A model generated the notes under the pieces. The model was given only the letters and a program-made list of their open reading frames with translations, made no database searches and was not told the DNA's origin. A DNA stretch of 64,000 nt from Mesostigma viride (taxonomy: Eukaryota; Streptophyta; Mesostigmatophyceae; Mesostigmatales; Mesostigmataceae). Below, one piece after another: positions 51,649 through 63,336 of the stretch. A program made the translations under genes and the position numbers. Where the stretch lies: NCBI GenBank assembly GCA_009746045.1, contig RPFO01000104.1, forward strand, positions 6,081,395-6,145,394. The letters are read 5' to 3'. Positions within the stretch are counted from its first letter, which is position 1. Each line of letters opens with the position of its first letter.

Positions 51649-53010
51649 CTAATAGGGCGCGTTATTAGACCAGGGAAGCCATTGGACCTGAGTAATGTAG
51701 TCGCCATGATGAGGCATACTGGTGAATACCTGATTACGGCCCAGTAGATCATGAAAAAGCTGGAGCGGGCTGGGCTTGTCGTTGGGCCCTGGGTCCCACA
51801 CCCTGTGTTGTTCCTGAGCTAACAGCCAGTAGCGGCGCATAGCCGCATTCCATAGGTATATAAAGCGCCGGACTACGCCGCCGCGGGTATACTCCTCGCG
51901 GACCTTAAAGACTGTCTCGTTGCGTATGGTCCAGATCGCGTATAGCATAGTAGTGCGTAGCCATATCCATTCTGCTTGGGAAACTGAAAGCTCGGTCCCT
52001 GGTGTGCCAGCAATACCGAAAATGATGGTACGCACGCTAATTGGGAGAGTGGGTGGCGATGCCGTCCATGCGGCCCAGATGTTAATGAGCCACGTCCAAA
52101 CCCCAGGGAGATTACAGTAAAGAAACCTGTGCTCAATGGTTTCACTAGGGTGCGTGCACAGGCATGATGCATCATGACCAAAACGCTCATGGAGCGTAGC
52201 GCAGACCCCTATCGCCCTATGCATCAAAAGATGTTGTACATCAGTGGCCCTGCGGTCCACGAGAGGGTGGTCTACCGCCAGGGTAATCATCTTAACCCAA
52301 GTGTAGCCCGGCCAATGTATTCCCCAGCGGGCTCGGCCCGGATGGGGCTGATGGTACGTATGCAACAAGATATCATAACCCCAATCTGCGGTGTACTCAA
52401 AGATACATTTGCTGGTTCTGATGTCCCCCTTGGTTAAGACCCATCCAAATTCAACCGGGTCCAGATGTAGTAGATCGAGCCGTGTGTTGCCCACGTGTAG
52501 CCATGTAATGGGCTCTCAACCGGGGATAATGGGTCCGGCTGGATCATGCAAGATCTTGGCACAGACCATGGGACTACGCGTATGCGGTGACACTGGGAAG
52601 CTGGCGTGTACACATATAAGGTGGATAGTTGATACAGACACCCATTGTGGCCAGAAATAGCTTCCATCAGTTGTAGTTGGAGCCCCTCATGTGGCAGAAC
52701 CGTCACGACTAAACCCTTGCACGCAGGCGTGACTCCATCGGCGTAGAAGCTAACCCAGTCGCCGGTTATAATTGGCTTGCGTGGGGCAGTCATCAATGCA
52801 TGCCACGCAGCTGGTATCGCACTTATAAGAGTTTGCCACGCTTGCAGGGACGGAGGGCATGTGGGAGACCCAAGTGCTGACCTCGTCGTAGCTGAGCCGT
52901 CGATACGTAGCGCCGTGCCCCAGGTAGAGGTCCAGCACCCTGACAATCGGCGGTGACGCGCGCAGAAAGCCATCATACGGGTTGTGTCCGTGGAGAGTGC
53001 CGAGGGGCTT
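51649..53010 (-). pseudogene. LINE ORF2 C-terminal fragment (minus strand)
   Basis: A 281-codon frame (52494-51649) carries CLCTHPSETIEHRFLYCNLP followed by WTWL, the cysteine-histidine motif found after RT in many LINEs, then a Trp-rich tail ending at a stop. Upstream frames at 52976-52434 and 53073-52750 continue it across frameshifts (WYSFYADG-like text at 52740; RRLSYDEVSTWVSHMP near 52880). RT catalytic motifs are absent, so it is a 5'-truncated, decayed copy. Confidence 0.65.
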
Positions 53011-54315
53011 GCACCCCATTTTCACAACAACACCCATTTTCACCGGAAAAATTATATACTGTACAAGTGACATGTTGGTACAATATTGTACTGTACTGTA
53101 CCAGGTACAGTAGTTTGTGCCGGGAATCCTGCGGGAATCAGGTGGGAATCAACAAAAATTATTGGGGAGTGGGGATCAACAACAACAAGAATGGGTACAT
53201 GCTAGCCGCCGGGCCAGGTGCCGCCGTGCCGGCTGGAAAGTTGGATCCTGATTCCTGAGTTACGTCTTCGAACTTCGAAGGATCTGGTTGCACCAGCCAC
53301 CAGGGTTGCCACTAAAATAATAACGGTATTTTGCAGCCAGTTACTTACGTTACGTGCTTACGTTCAATGCGGTTTCAAACGTCTTGTTACGTCACCTAAC
53401 CCAGGTTATTATTAAATTAGCCGCCTGACATCTGACATAGGCTCGTATGTCAGCCAGAATAGCGAAATATCGCAGTACAATAGATAATCGACTTTTTCCA
53501 GATAAATAGGTGTACGTTTATTCCAAATATAACCAGTAGTTAATCGAATTTTCCGGGTAAATGGGTATTTTTATTAACCAATAGGAATATCATTAGGTGA
53601 AGAGGTACCACGTATCGACCAGCTGGTTACCCTCTGAGGGTAATCGAATTTTAATAGCTGTTTCCTACTGTTGTCTCCTACGGCCTACTGACAATGTAGT
53701 CTAGTCCCTAGTACAAGACGTAGCAGTCCCTAGTACCTGTGTGTAAGAGTCTGACCGCGGTGACTTCCCACTCAGTAGATCCCAGCGTCTTCCTCGCCGC
53801 GTCCAAATTCCAAAAAGGCAGGACACTCGGCAGGACAGTTCGGCCTCAAGCCGTCAACGCTGCACTTTTTGCTGACAGGCAGGTGTATTGCCGCGTGGGA
53901 AACCGTGGGAAACGAACGAAAAGCGTCGCGTCAACCCCAACCAGAAAAGCTGCGACGGTTCGGAGCGGCCCTTGAACAATGAATTCCCCGCGCTTTTGTG
54001 AGATATTTTACCGCTTCGTGCAAGCAGACCTACGGCCGCCTGCCCGGAGCACATAACTGCCAGGTTGCCAGAGGGGATGATGACGCGCGTGGTGATGTCA
54101 CGAGATTCTTTCTTGTCATGACGCAAGCCGATCGGCATTCGGCGCTTGGTTTTTCAGCAGATGCAGATCGAAGAACTGGGAAAACCAGGCAGCTCAAGAG
54201 TCGAACACGAAGGAAAAGCCGGCGAAGCATTTCTCACAATTGCCGGGCAACTGCTTGGTCATTCTTTTGATTCATTTAGACTGGTCGAGCGCGCATTTCA
54301 GTTGATCACGCAGAA
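53011..54315. other. Intergenic and 5' region of the transcarboxylase-like gene
   Basis: No gene supported. AT-rich stretch 53400-53640 resembles 51530-51600 (ATGGGTAT-TTTATTA-CCAAT), perhaps LINE 3' debris. The last 300 bp before 54316 is presumably promoter and leader; no clear TATA box was identified. Confidence 0.35.
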
Positions 54316-57300
54316 ATGGCGGGTCTGACCGTCGCTGCCGCCTGCACGAGCTCGGTCACTTTCCACGCTGGGCAGCTTCTTGCGGGGCATGCCGATAACT
54401 CTCGGAAAACTGCCGAAGCTCTGAAGAAAATCAACTCTGGTTTTCTTGGTGACAAGCGCGGGCTCCGGGTCGTTGATCAGGGCAAGCAGCACATGGGCCG
54501 CCCTTCCCGGCTTGTTTGCCGTGCGGAGAACCCGAGCGTGCGCATTACAGCTTCTGAGGCCGCTCCAGCTGCTAAGCCAGCCGAGAGGGCTCCTGCCGAA
54601 GTTGCGTCCGTGCCAGCCCCTTCCAGCGATGTGATCGAGCTTTTCGCCGACGTTGCCTCCACCGACTTCCTCAAGTTCGAGTTTGGTGGCCGCAGCTATG
54701 ATGAGCAGATCAAGGGCTCCATTAGCAAGACGCAGGTGTTCTCTGGCGTCAAGGTCGAGGTCCGCACGCTCTTCCAGCCAGAGGCCGTTCTCCCATCGGA
54801 AGACGATCCTCATTACCATGAGCGTGAGGACGAGCTGCACCCGGTCCCTGTGCGCTGCGTGTGGGTTACCCACAACTTCGGCTTCCTTGGAGGTTCCCTG
54901 GGCTGCGCCGAGGGCGAGAAGCTCGTCAGGTACTTTCCGCGCTTTAGAAATTTTTGAAAGCGAAATGAGATAGCAGTGTGGTCTGTTGATACCTGAATGT
55001 TGTTGCGCCCTTGTTTACGGTATCCTGTTGCTGTCGCAGTTAAGATAAAAGTTCTCCTTAAGCGGTCCTTTCTTTTTTTGTCAATAACATCCTGCAACCT
55101 AGGCCAGTTGTTTCAACTCGCGAACGGTAGTATCAAGTTTTTTCTTGTTGCTGTCGAAGGCTGCCTGGGTAAGTGACTCCGCGTTGCATAAGAAATAGTC
55201 TTTGTTGTCAAACAAGGTTATCTTATATTTTTGACCACTTCACCAACCGTCTCATCATTGGTATATTTTTTTAGTCTGATCATTCCACCAACTGTATGTT
55301 GCCCCCTCATGCCTTTCTCATCCTTCCTGCCATTTTCCCCGCGCAGGGCGTTTGAGTACGCAAGGGAGGCCCACCTGCCCGTGGTCGTTGAGTGCCACTC
55401 CGGGGGTGCCCGCATGCAGGAGGGCACCAGCTCCCTCATGCAGATGGCCAAGGTCTCCGTCGCCGTTGAGGCCCTCCGCCGCGACGGCCTGCCTTTTATC
55501 TCCATCCTCGAGGACCCGACCTATGGTGGTGTGAGCGCTTCGTACGCTATGCAGGCTGACATCCGCATTGGCATCACGGACGCGCGTGTCGGCTTCGCCG
55601 GCCCCCAGGTCATCCTGAACACCATGTTCAACATGGACCAGGCCAAGTTCGACGAGGCTTGCCCACCAGACTTCCAGTCGGCCGAGTACGTGCGCGACCA
55701 CGGCCAGATTGACATCGTCATCAACAAGGTAAGCCAGCAACAGTGCTTGGTTGTACTCTGTAATCTCGAAAGCAATCATATCAGAGTAAGTCGTTATAAT
55801 ATCTGATAGTTGATATCTGTGAGCTAAATGAACGCTCACCTTTTCTTTCTCTTCGTCAACTGGAAAGTGTTGACGTAGACTTCATTCCTTTGCACCTCGT
55901 ACTGTCCTCTTCTTCTGTCAGGGATTCGTTTTGTTACTGTCTCTTCTCTGCTTTTGTTTGTGTCTGAGCCAAGTTTTTAGTGCATAGGCTGAATACATGT
56001 TGGCTGTACAACTTTTTTGCATCAGCAGTATTGGGCACTTTGGTAGGCTTACAACATGCTGACGATCCCTTACTTGCATCGTGGCCCTTCATCCACTGGG
56101 GATTTCTCCCGCTGTGTACAACAGGAAGACGTGATCAAGAAGGTCTATCACCTGACATGGCTGCTGATGGAGCCCCAGGGTGGTCCCATCCACGAGGATC
56201 TCTCGCGCATCCTCCCTACTCCCGAGGAAAAGAACATCACCCCCGACTACACGGCCTCGCGCGCCATCACCCGCCCCCAGGTCCAGGACGTGATCACCAC
56301 CGTCTTCAACGACTTCATCGACCTGCGTGGTGACGGCAAGCAGGCCATCGACGCCTGCATGATCGGAGGACTTGCCAAGCTGGGTGGGCGCACGGTTGTT
56401 GTTGTCGGTACCGCCAAGGGACACACTCCCCAGGAGATGTTGGCCACCAACTACGGCATGCCATCCCCTGCTGGGTACCGTACCGCGCTCCGCCTGTTCA
56501 AGCTCGCACAGCGCCTTGGAATCCCTGTCGTCACCCTTGTTGACACCCCCGGCGCCTGGCCCTCGTTTGAGGCTGAGCGCGATGGTCAGAGCGAGGCGAT
56601 CGCCACCAACCTGACTACCATGGCTGGCCTGGGCGTCCCCATCATCACCATTGTGCTGGGCGAGGGTGGCTCTGGCGGTGCCCTTGGCCTGGGCATGGGC
56701 AACAAGATCGGCATGCTCTCCAAGGCCTACTATGGTGTCATCACCCCCGAGGGTGCCGCGTCCATTCTGGGCCGCTACAAGAACGCCGAGGAGAAGAAGA
56801 CGCAGTTCCCTAAGGACTGCCAGGAGCTGGCCACCACGCAGCAGATCTACGCGCCGCAGCTGGAGAAGCTGGGCATTGTCGATGACATCATCTACGAGTG
56901 TGTGGAGAGCGAGTCGTGGACTGACTTCCCCACGCTGGCGTCCCGCATCGCCCACTTCATCGAGACCAGTCTGGTCGAGATGGAGCAGATGTCAGAGGAT
57001 GAGCTGATCGCGCAGCGCTATGCCAAGTTCCGTTCGATGGGCCAGTTCTCCATCTTGTCCAAGAACGAGCGCGCCGAGCTGATTGCCAAGCTTGCGGAAA
57101 AGGAGCCTGAGGTCAAGAAGAAGGCGGTCAAGGAGGACACCTCTCCCTCCCCGCTGATCCAGTGGCTGGCCAACGAGACAATCAACGGCTCCCGGTCCCG
57201 CTTCCGCAAGAAGCACCCGGCTGGCATGCCACTCAACCCACCCAAGGCCCCTGAGGTCCCTGCCCGTGAGTTCCCCAAGAGGACACCACGGAAGATCCTG

Positions 57301-59941
57301 GACGAGGAGGGACCTGAGGCGCTGGCCAAGTGGGTGCGCGCCAACACCCACACGATGATGACCGATACGACCATGCGTGATGCGCACCAGTCGCTCCACG
57401 CAACCCGTTTCCGCACGGAGGACATTGTGGAGGGCGGACGCATCAGCAACACGGTGCTGGGCACGCGTTCCAACATGTTCAGCTTCGAGTGCTGGGGCGG
57501 CGCCACGTTTGACGTCGCGTACAACTTCCTCAAGGAGGACCCGTGGGAGAGGCTGCGGGAGCTGAAGAAGGCCATGCCTGACGTGCTCACCCAGATGGTG
57601 CGTTGTTTCCTTCGAGATATTGTTATGTAGCTGAAGTTTTTTTGGGGGGGAGTTGCCTCCAGAATGCCATGTCCGACGTGCTTCTTGATATAGTCTCGGA
57701 AAGGGTTGTTGGCTCATTTATTCGACTTTGTTTTTGTTGTCTGTTTGGTTTGTGGAGTAGGTCTTGCTTGTCTATTGACCTACTTCCATGCTTATGTTCA
57801 ACCCTTGTATCTGTAGGATAGGACATGTATGAGTTGATCGTGCTGGTGTTGTTACACCAGCACTACAACTCTTTTGTAATATAGACTAAGATCCACGTAT
57901 TCTCTGTTTTTTAATCCCTGCCATCTCTTCACAAACTCCCTTTTTACCTTTTCCCCTCTCCCTTCTCCCCAGCTGGTGCGTGGCTCCAACGTGGTCGGCT
58001 ACAAGAACTACCCCAAGAACGTGATCAATGAGTTTGTCCGCCTGGCCGCCAAGAACGGGATGGACGTGTTCCGCATCTTCGACTGCTTCAACGACATCGA
58101 TAACATGAAGTCCACCATCGACGCCGTGCGCGCCAATCGCAAGGTCGCCGAGGTCGCCATCTGCTACACGTCTGATATCGAGACCTCCAAGATCTACACG
58201 CCTGACTACTATGCGGACCTCGCCAAGCGTGCCGCCCAGGCGGGTGCCCACTTCATTGGCATCAAGGACATGGCGGGGCTGCTTAAGCCCCGTGCCGTCG
58301 GCCCGATCGTTACTGCCATCCGCAGGGGTCTCAAGGAGGCTGGTGCGGACCTGCCACTCCACTTCCACACGCACGCCACCTCGTCAGCCTCCCTGGCCAC
58401 CTGCGTGGAGATGTCCCGCTTCAACGTGGACGTGGTGGACTTTGCGACTGCCTCCATGGCCGACTGCACCAGCCAGCCGTCCCTGAACGCGTTCGTGGCC
58501 TCCCTGCGCGGCGACAAGGAGCATGACCCGGAGGTCAACTACCTGGTGCGTGCGCAACAAGATTTGTTTCTGTATTCTTAGCATATTGATTAACTGGTTC
58601 GTGAAATAGACAGTTATGGTTGCCCTGGATAATTGAATGGAAACTTTTTGGCACACATACTGTTTTGCTTTTTGCCCTGCCTTCGTTCATTTTTGCTTTT
58701 TTTTCCTGAGTTTTCGTAGGCAGGGATTTGTTTCAGTTTGACAGAATCTGATTTCCTTTCTGACATGTGCTGTTCCCTTTGCTGCCTGTGCGCGCACTCT
58801 TCTACTTGGGTCCCTGCAGGACCTGGAGCCCCTGGATAGCTTCTGGTCGCGTGTGCGCACGCTCTACCAGCCATTTGAGTGCGGCATGCACTCCGGCACT
58901 GCTCGTGTGTTCGACCACCAGATCCCTGGCGGCCAGTACTCCAACCTGCTGGTCCAGTGCCGCTCGATGGGCATCTTCGACAAGTGGGAGCAGGTGCTGG
59001 ACATGTACCGTGACGTCAACTACTTGTTCGGCGACATCGTCAAGGTGACTCCGTCGTCCAAGTGCGTGGGCGACCTTGCCCTCTACCTCGTCACTCGTGG
59101 CCTCACCTGCAAGGATGTGCTCGACCCGGAGAAGGCCAAGACCATTGACTTCCCGGCCTCCTCCATCGAGCTCATGGAGGGCCGCCTGGGCTACCCGCAC
59201 CATGGTTTCCCGAAGGAGGTCCAGACCATCATTCTCAAGGGCCGCCAGCCACTGACCCGCGAGGAGGTGTACTCGGGTGGCGAGGACATTGACCTGGCCA
59301 AGGAGAAGGAGAAGCTGGAGGCCAAGTGGAAGCGGCCAATGTCCGAGGAGGACGTGATCAGCTCCGTCATCTACCCGAAGGTGTTTGACGAGTACATGGA
59401 GTTTGTGTCCAAGTACTCGACGCTCCCCTCGCGCCTGTCGACCCCTGTGTTCTGGTATGCGATGGAGGTCGGCCAGACGACCACAATGAAGGTGCCGATC
59501 AAGAACGCCAAGGAGCTGAACTTGACAGAGGCCGAGGCCATGGCTGCCCAGATCAAGGACAGCCCGGACCTGTTCCTGGCCACCATCAAGCTGCAGCGCG
59601 TCTCGCCTGTCCAGCATGGCAAGATCCGCACTGTCACCTTCTCAGTGAACGGGAAGACCCAGGTCGTCGATGTCCAAATCGCGGGCGACACCAAGAAGTT
59701 CACGGGCAAGATGGCTGAGGCAGGCAACAAGATGCAGGTCGCCGTCCCGATGAACGGAACCCTTGACAAGCTCTTTGTCAAGCCCGGTGATGTCGTCAAG
59801 GAGGGACAGCTGCTTGCCCAGGTTGGGGCGATGAAGATGGAGGTCGATGTCAAGGCCAAGGCCAGCGGCACCGTTGCGTCGGTCCCACTGGCGGTTGGCC
59901 AGCAGGTGGCCGAGGGCGCCCTGCTACTGTCGCTGAAGTAA
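54316..59941 (+). CDS. Fused biotin-dependent transcarboxylase-like enzyme (AccD-AccA-PC carboxyltransferase-BCCP), five exons
   Basis: Exons 54316-54929, 55347-55728, 56125-57597, 57973-58545 and 58820-59941 have GT-AG introns and agreeing phases; the product is 1,387 aa. Residues 1-70 (many Ala/Ser/Arg/Lys, RLVCRAE near the end) look like a chloroplast transit peptide. About 95-330: AccD-type carboxyltransferase beta (FGFLGGSLG, SGGARMQEG at 223-231) without its zinc ribbon. About 333-640: AccA-type alpha (DTPGAWP 472-478, GEGGSGGALG 511-520, PEGAAS). About 735-1250: pyruvate-carboxylase-type carboxyltransferase (TMRDAHQS 748-755, FECWGGATFDVA, IKDMAGLLKP with K921, LHFHTHAT). C-terminus: biotinyl domain, AMKMEV, K1353, 34 residues from the end. 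There is no ATP-grasp biotin carboxylase. By family knowledge, the PC-type domain would carboxylate biotin from oxaloacetate and AccDA would pass CO2 to acetyl-CoA, giving malonyl-CoA and pyruvate. That reaction is inferred. Confidence 0.93.
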
Positions 59942-60527
59942 ATATCGATGAGACATGTGGCCGTTTGTGCTGACAATGGTGGCTCTTGCTGCTCGAGCTG
60001 CCTGAGGCAGTCAGTGTTTTTTGAGAAAGCGGACACTGGGCAAGGTTGCCTGGTGGTGACACTTGCTGCTTGTTTGCTCGGCTGGTGGCAGGCCTATATA
60101 TAGGCAGAGGCAGAGGAGTGGCTTCTGCCAACGCATTCATTTTTCTGTGTCTGGATTGCAGGTCATCTCACTCTGCTGTCGTTCATAGATTTTAGATGTA
60201 TAGTTAGATAGACAAGTCCTGGCCTGGTTTAATGGCATTTCTGTTTTAAGCTGCCACTGGTTGCTTTGGCGCTTTGTTGCGCATTTGAACATTCTTCATG
60301 CTTGACTGAGGTTGGCAGTGGCTGTGAGTGGCCTAACACACAGCATATATTTTACTTATTGGATTAGCAGGTTGGACTTTTGAATGCCAATCACTTACTG
60401 AAATTGATGTCATGCTTGCGAGTCCAGTGGGAGTCGCTGTACATCATTTATCTCGGACAGCAGAAGTATCCGTTCTCACTCAGTTTGATTTCATGGTTCA
60501 AACTGCTGTGATTTGTATAATAATCCC

Positions 60528-60533
60528 AATAAA
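60528..60533 (+). terminator. Possible polyadenylation signal
   Basis: AATAAA 590 bp after the transcarboxylase-like stop codon. The stretch 59942-60527 holds no gene and may be its 3' UTR. Confidence 0.35.
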
Positions 60534-60596
60534 GCTTTATGGTATGAAACATGTTTGCTCGTGAACAGAAGTGCACACACAGAAGTTGCCTATGAT

Positions 60597-61145
60597 ATGG
60601 GTATGCGCTCCTCGACGCAACGCAGCCTGGCGGCTGCGCTCGGCCATGAAAATACGTCTGCAGCTTCGCCTATCAGGTCCGGCAGGCAGAGGTGACACTA
60701 GTCGCGCACTGGTGGTCGCCCCGAACCTCCCCGGGCTTAATGCCTCGCCATATGCGCTTAATGCTCTGCATTGCCTGATCCTAAGCGCAGCCGCCCAGCC
60801 GACAAAACAGGAGGGTTTTCACGCCCCACAGCACCGCGCTTTCGGCCCCAACATTTCAAGGTCGACGATCACGACTGGACCAACATGTCCCCGGCAACTG
60901 CTCTGCATTGCATCTTCTGGGGGGACTTCGCCTCGCTTTACGACCAGTTCCTCCATCTCCACGACATCAATCGCCTCATCCTCCCGGACGGCAAATTTTG
61001 GTTTAACACCGACACTCTGCTCGGGTGTGCCCGCCCCCAACTCCAGCACACCATTCTCAACTCCCTTCTCATGCGCTCTGACGGCGAGATCTGGGCTCCA
61101 TCCATCTCCGCCCCCACACTCCGTTCCATACTTAAATTAAATTAA
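60597..61145 (+). pseudogene. LINE ORF1-like fragment, copy A
   Basis: RSSTQRSLAAALGHEN opens the copy, then after a shift PDPKRSRPADKTGGFSRP and DDHDWTNMSPATALHCIFWG run to an abrupt stop in AT-rich DNA at 61145. It matches copy B (61334-62640) in order and spacing. The product resembles a LINE ORF1 or gag-like protein only by context; no RNA-binding motif was recognised. It is 3'-truncated. Confidence 0.55.
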
Positions 61146-61333
61146 ATCAAATTAAATTATAACATGCCTCCACGAGCCACGAGGTAGCCATGGCTGACGG
61201 CGGAGCTCATAACTTTCACGTTTGAGCACCGAATTTAGCCGTGAATATCACTATCGCTTCGTCTTTCTGAGACGCACATGCTGATATAATCTGGTTGTCT
61301 CTTTGATAATTTTCCGAATCTATTACGCAATAT

Positions 61334-62640
61334 ATGACGAGCAAACGCTCCTCGACGCAACGCAGTTTAGTGGATGCGCTCGCCCATGAAAATGCGGCAG
61401 CTGAGGCTGCAGCTTCGCCAGATCCGGCAGGCAGTGGTGACACTAGTCACGCACTGGTGGTCGCCCCAAACCCTCCCCTAAGTAAGTAAGTAAGTACTTG
61501 CGTGTCATGCGCAAAGGCATGCCACGGAGTACTATGCTAATCTCATTAGAAAAATAATTACACAAAAGTTTAAACAAATATCGTCTGCATCATCCCCCAA
61601 CCGTTAAGCACTAGATGGCGATGTAATCCTCATCCGGGCTGTCCTCTCTTGTAATGGCAGACGAGGCGGTAGTGTAGCAGCTATCCTCAGGACCAATAAC
61701 CTCCACCTGCGGACTTCTACCCTGGCTAGCAACGGGCCGCGGGGCCCGTGGGGAGAAAACAGGAGCATACCCCTCGGGAAGGTGCTTATCGCAGATGGCA
61801 GCCCATTTCTCCTTGTCAATCATGCGGGCGCCGAGTACGGATAGTCCCAGAAGCCCTGCATCTTCAAGCAGTTGTGTCCCATAGGTCCGGGTCGCGCCGC
61901 GCCGGTGCCTGGCGCGCGCAAGTTTGCCAGTGGGTTGCGATGGGACAAGGGGACCCTGCCATAGGAGGAGTTGTCTACCTGGTTGGCCCGTCTTAAGCCC
62001 CCCGGCAGGGCCCACATCGTTATTCACCTGCCCACCCTCTTGTAACCCTCCCCTGCTCACTGCATCGCCATCGGCATCGCCTGACCCTAAACGCACCCGC
62101 TCGGCTGGCAAAACAGGAGGGTCTTCACGCCCCGTCGGAACCGCGCTTTCGGCTCCAACCTTTCCAGGTCGATGATCACGACTGGACCAACATGTCTCCG
62201 TCCGATGCTCTGCACTGCATCTTCTACGGGGACTACGCCGGCCTCGCTTTACGACCTGTTGTGCCTCCATCTCCACGACACCGGACACCACCTCTGCACC
62301 GACGGCCGCCGCTGGCACAACGTCAGCATGGTTTTCGGCTCCCCCCGCCCCCGCCTCCAGCATGCCATCCTCAACTCCCTTCTCCAGCGCTCTGACGGCG
62401 AGATCTGGGCTCCATCCATGCATCTCCGCCCCCACACTCCGTTCCCGATCCTCACGGAAGCCTTTCAGCAGCACGTGACCCCCCTTGCCGCCGATGTGGC
62501 AGCAATGGGTGGCACGCTGGCTACTGAACTTCCTCACCTCTCCACCACCGCCGACGCCACCTCCACTGCCATTACCGCCTCCACTGCCGACATCAAAGCC
62601 CAGCTCCGGAGGTTGGTTTGTGGACATTATCATGGAAATT
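61334..62640 (+). pseudogene. LINE ORF1-like fragment, copy B, interrupted by a LINE tail
   Basis: The copy starts MTSKRSSTQRSLVDALAHEN at 61334 and reads VVAPNPPL to 61477. There a LINE tail with an 11-bp target duplication is inserted (61480-62043). Beyond it the frame resumes as TASPSASPDPKRTRSAGKTG, then DDHDWTNMSPSDALHCIFYG, SDGEIWAPS and LAADVAAMGGTLATELPHLS up to about 62620. Frameshifts near 62160 and 62230 break the second part. Without the insert the two halves join in register, confirming one original gene. Confidence 0.65.
61480..62043 (-). mobile_element. 5'-truncated LINE insert with (TTAC)n tail and 11-bp target duplication
   Basis: AACCCTCCCCT flanks both sides (61469-61479, 62044-62054). 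On the minus strand the insert reads an ORF2 C-terminal segment (MIDKEKWAAICDKHLPEGYA, ending EDSPDEDYIAI and a stop at 61611), a 3' UTR, and a short (TTAC)n tail. The last 250 bp nearly equal 39636-39886. Such short tandem 3' tails are known for some LINE clades instead of poly-A. Confidence 0.9.
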
Positions 62641-62641
62641 G

Positions 62642-62673
62642 CCAACTGCCCGCTATTTATAGAGGGCAGTTGG
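62642..62673. repeat. Stem-loop, 10-bp arms
   Basis: CCAACTGCCC at 62642-62651 pairs perfectly with GGGCAGTTGG at 62664-62673. It lies just after the end of the ORF1-like similarity. Confidence 0.6.
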
Positions 62674-63336
62674 ACATGGTAAGACTTAGTTTTTTTGCAA
62701 AACTTAGCCCTTACCGGGAGAAGACAAGTGTCCAGCACGGAAAATCGTACTCTGGCGTATCAAGGAGACAACCAGCGCAGGCCAGAAATCGGGAGAATCC
62801 GGACCATGGTAGCTCGAGCCTGCCGTTATCTTGTCCGCGTGTTCGAGTCGTTCAGGATGATGAAGATGAATGGTGATGGAAATGTTAGCCGTGTGCATTG
62901 AAATTATGGCTGGCTTACGTGTAGAGCGACTAGATGACCTAGACGGTGGGGCCGGAAACAGCATGCTTGATCAGGGCGTGTGTTTCGAGCCTAACTGGCC
63001 GGGAGTGTCTAGTGGTGCTCAAGCACCATTGCTGCGATCGCTCTCCCACCATTTACGAGGAAATACCCGCAAATGGAAAACCACTGAAAAGGTCTAGCTA
63101 GTCAGTCATCACGTTAGCCATGCCATGATTCCAAACGCCCAAGAACTGCACACGGTGCAAAGGCAAAAAGCCGGACGACAGCACTTTCAAATGTGCGGCA
63201 GGAACCAAAAGCCCGCGTATGCCAGAAAACATCGTGTTGCTGCAGCGACGCGACGATGTGGACAACGAATCCAGTGCCAAGCTCGGAACGGCCGCAAAGG
63301 AGATCTGGCATCACAGGGTTCAGATGTGCGGAGATA
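62674..63336. other. No supported gene
   Basis: Mixed sequence between two retroelement fragments. Minus-strand frames at 63114-63336 may be decayed continuation of the RT fragment that follows. Confidence 0.35.

Noticed and set aside
53739-53975. Small plus-strand frame upstream of the transcarboxylase-like gene
   Set aside because: 78 codons with no family likeness and basic, low-information composition; more likely promoter or leader DNA.
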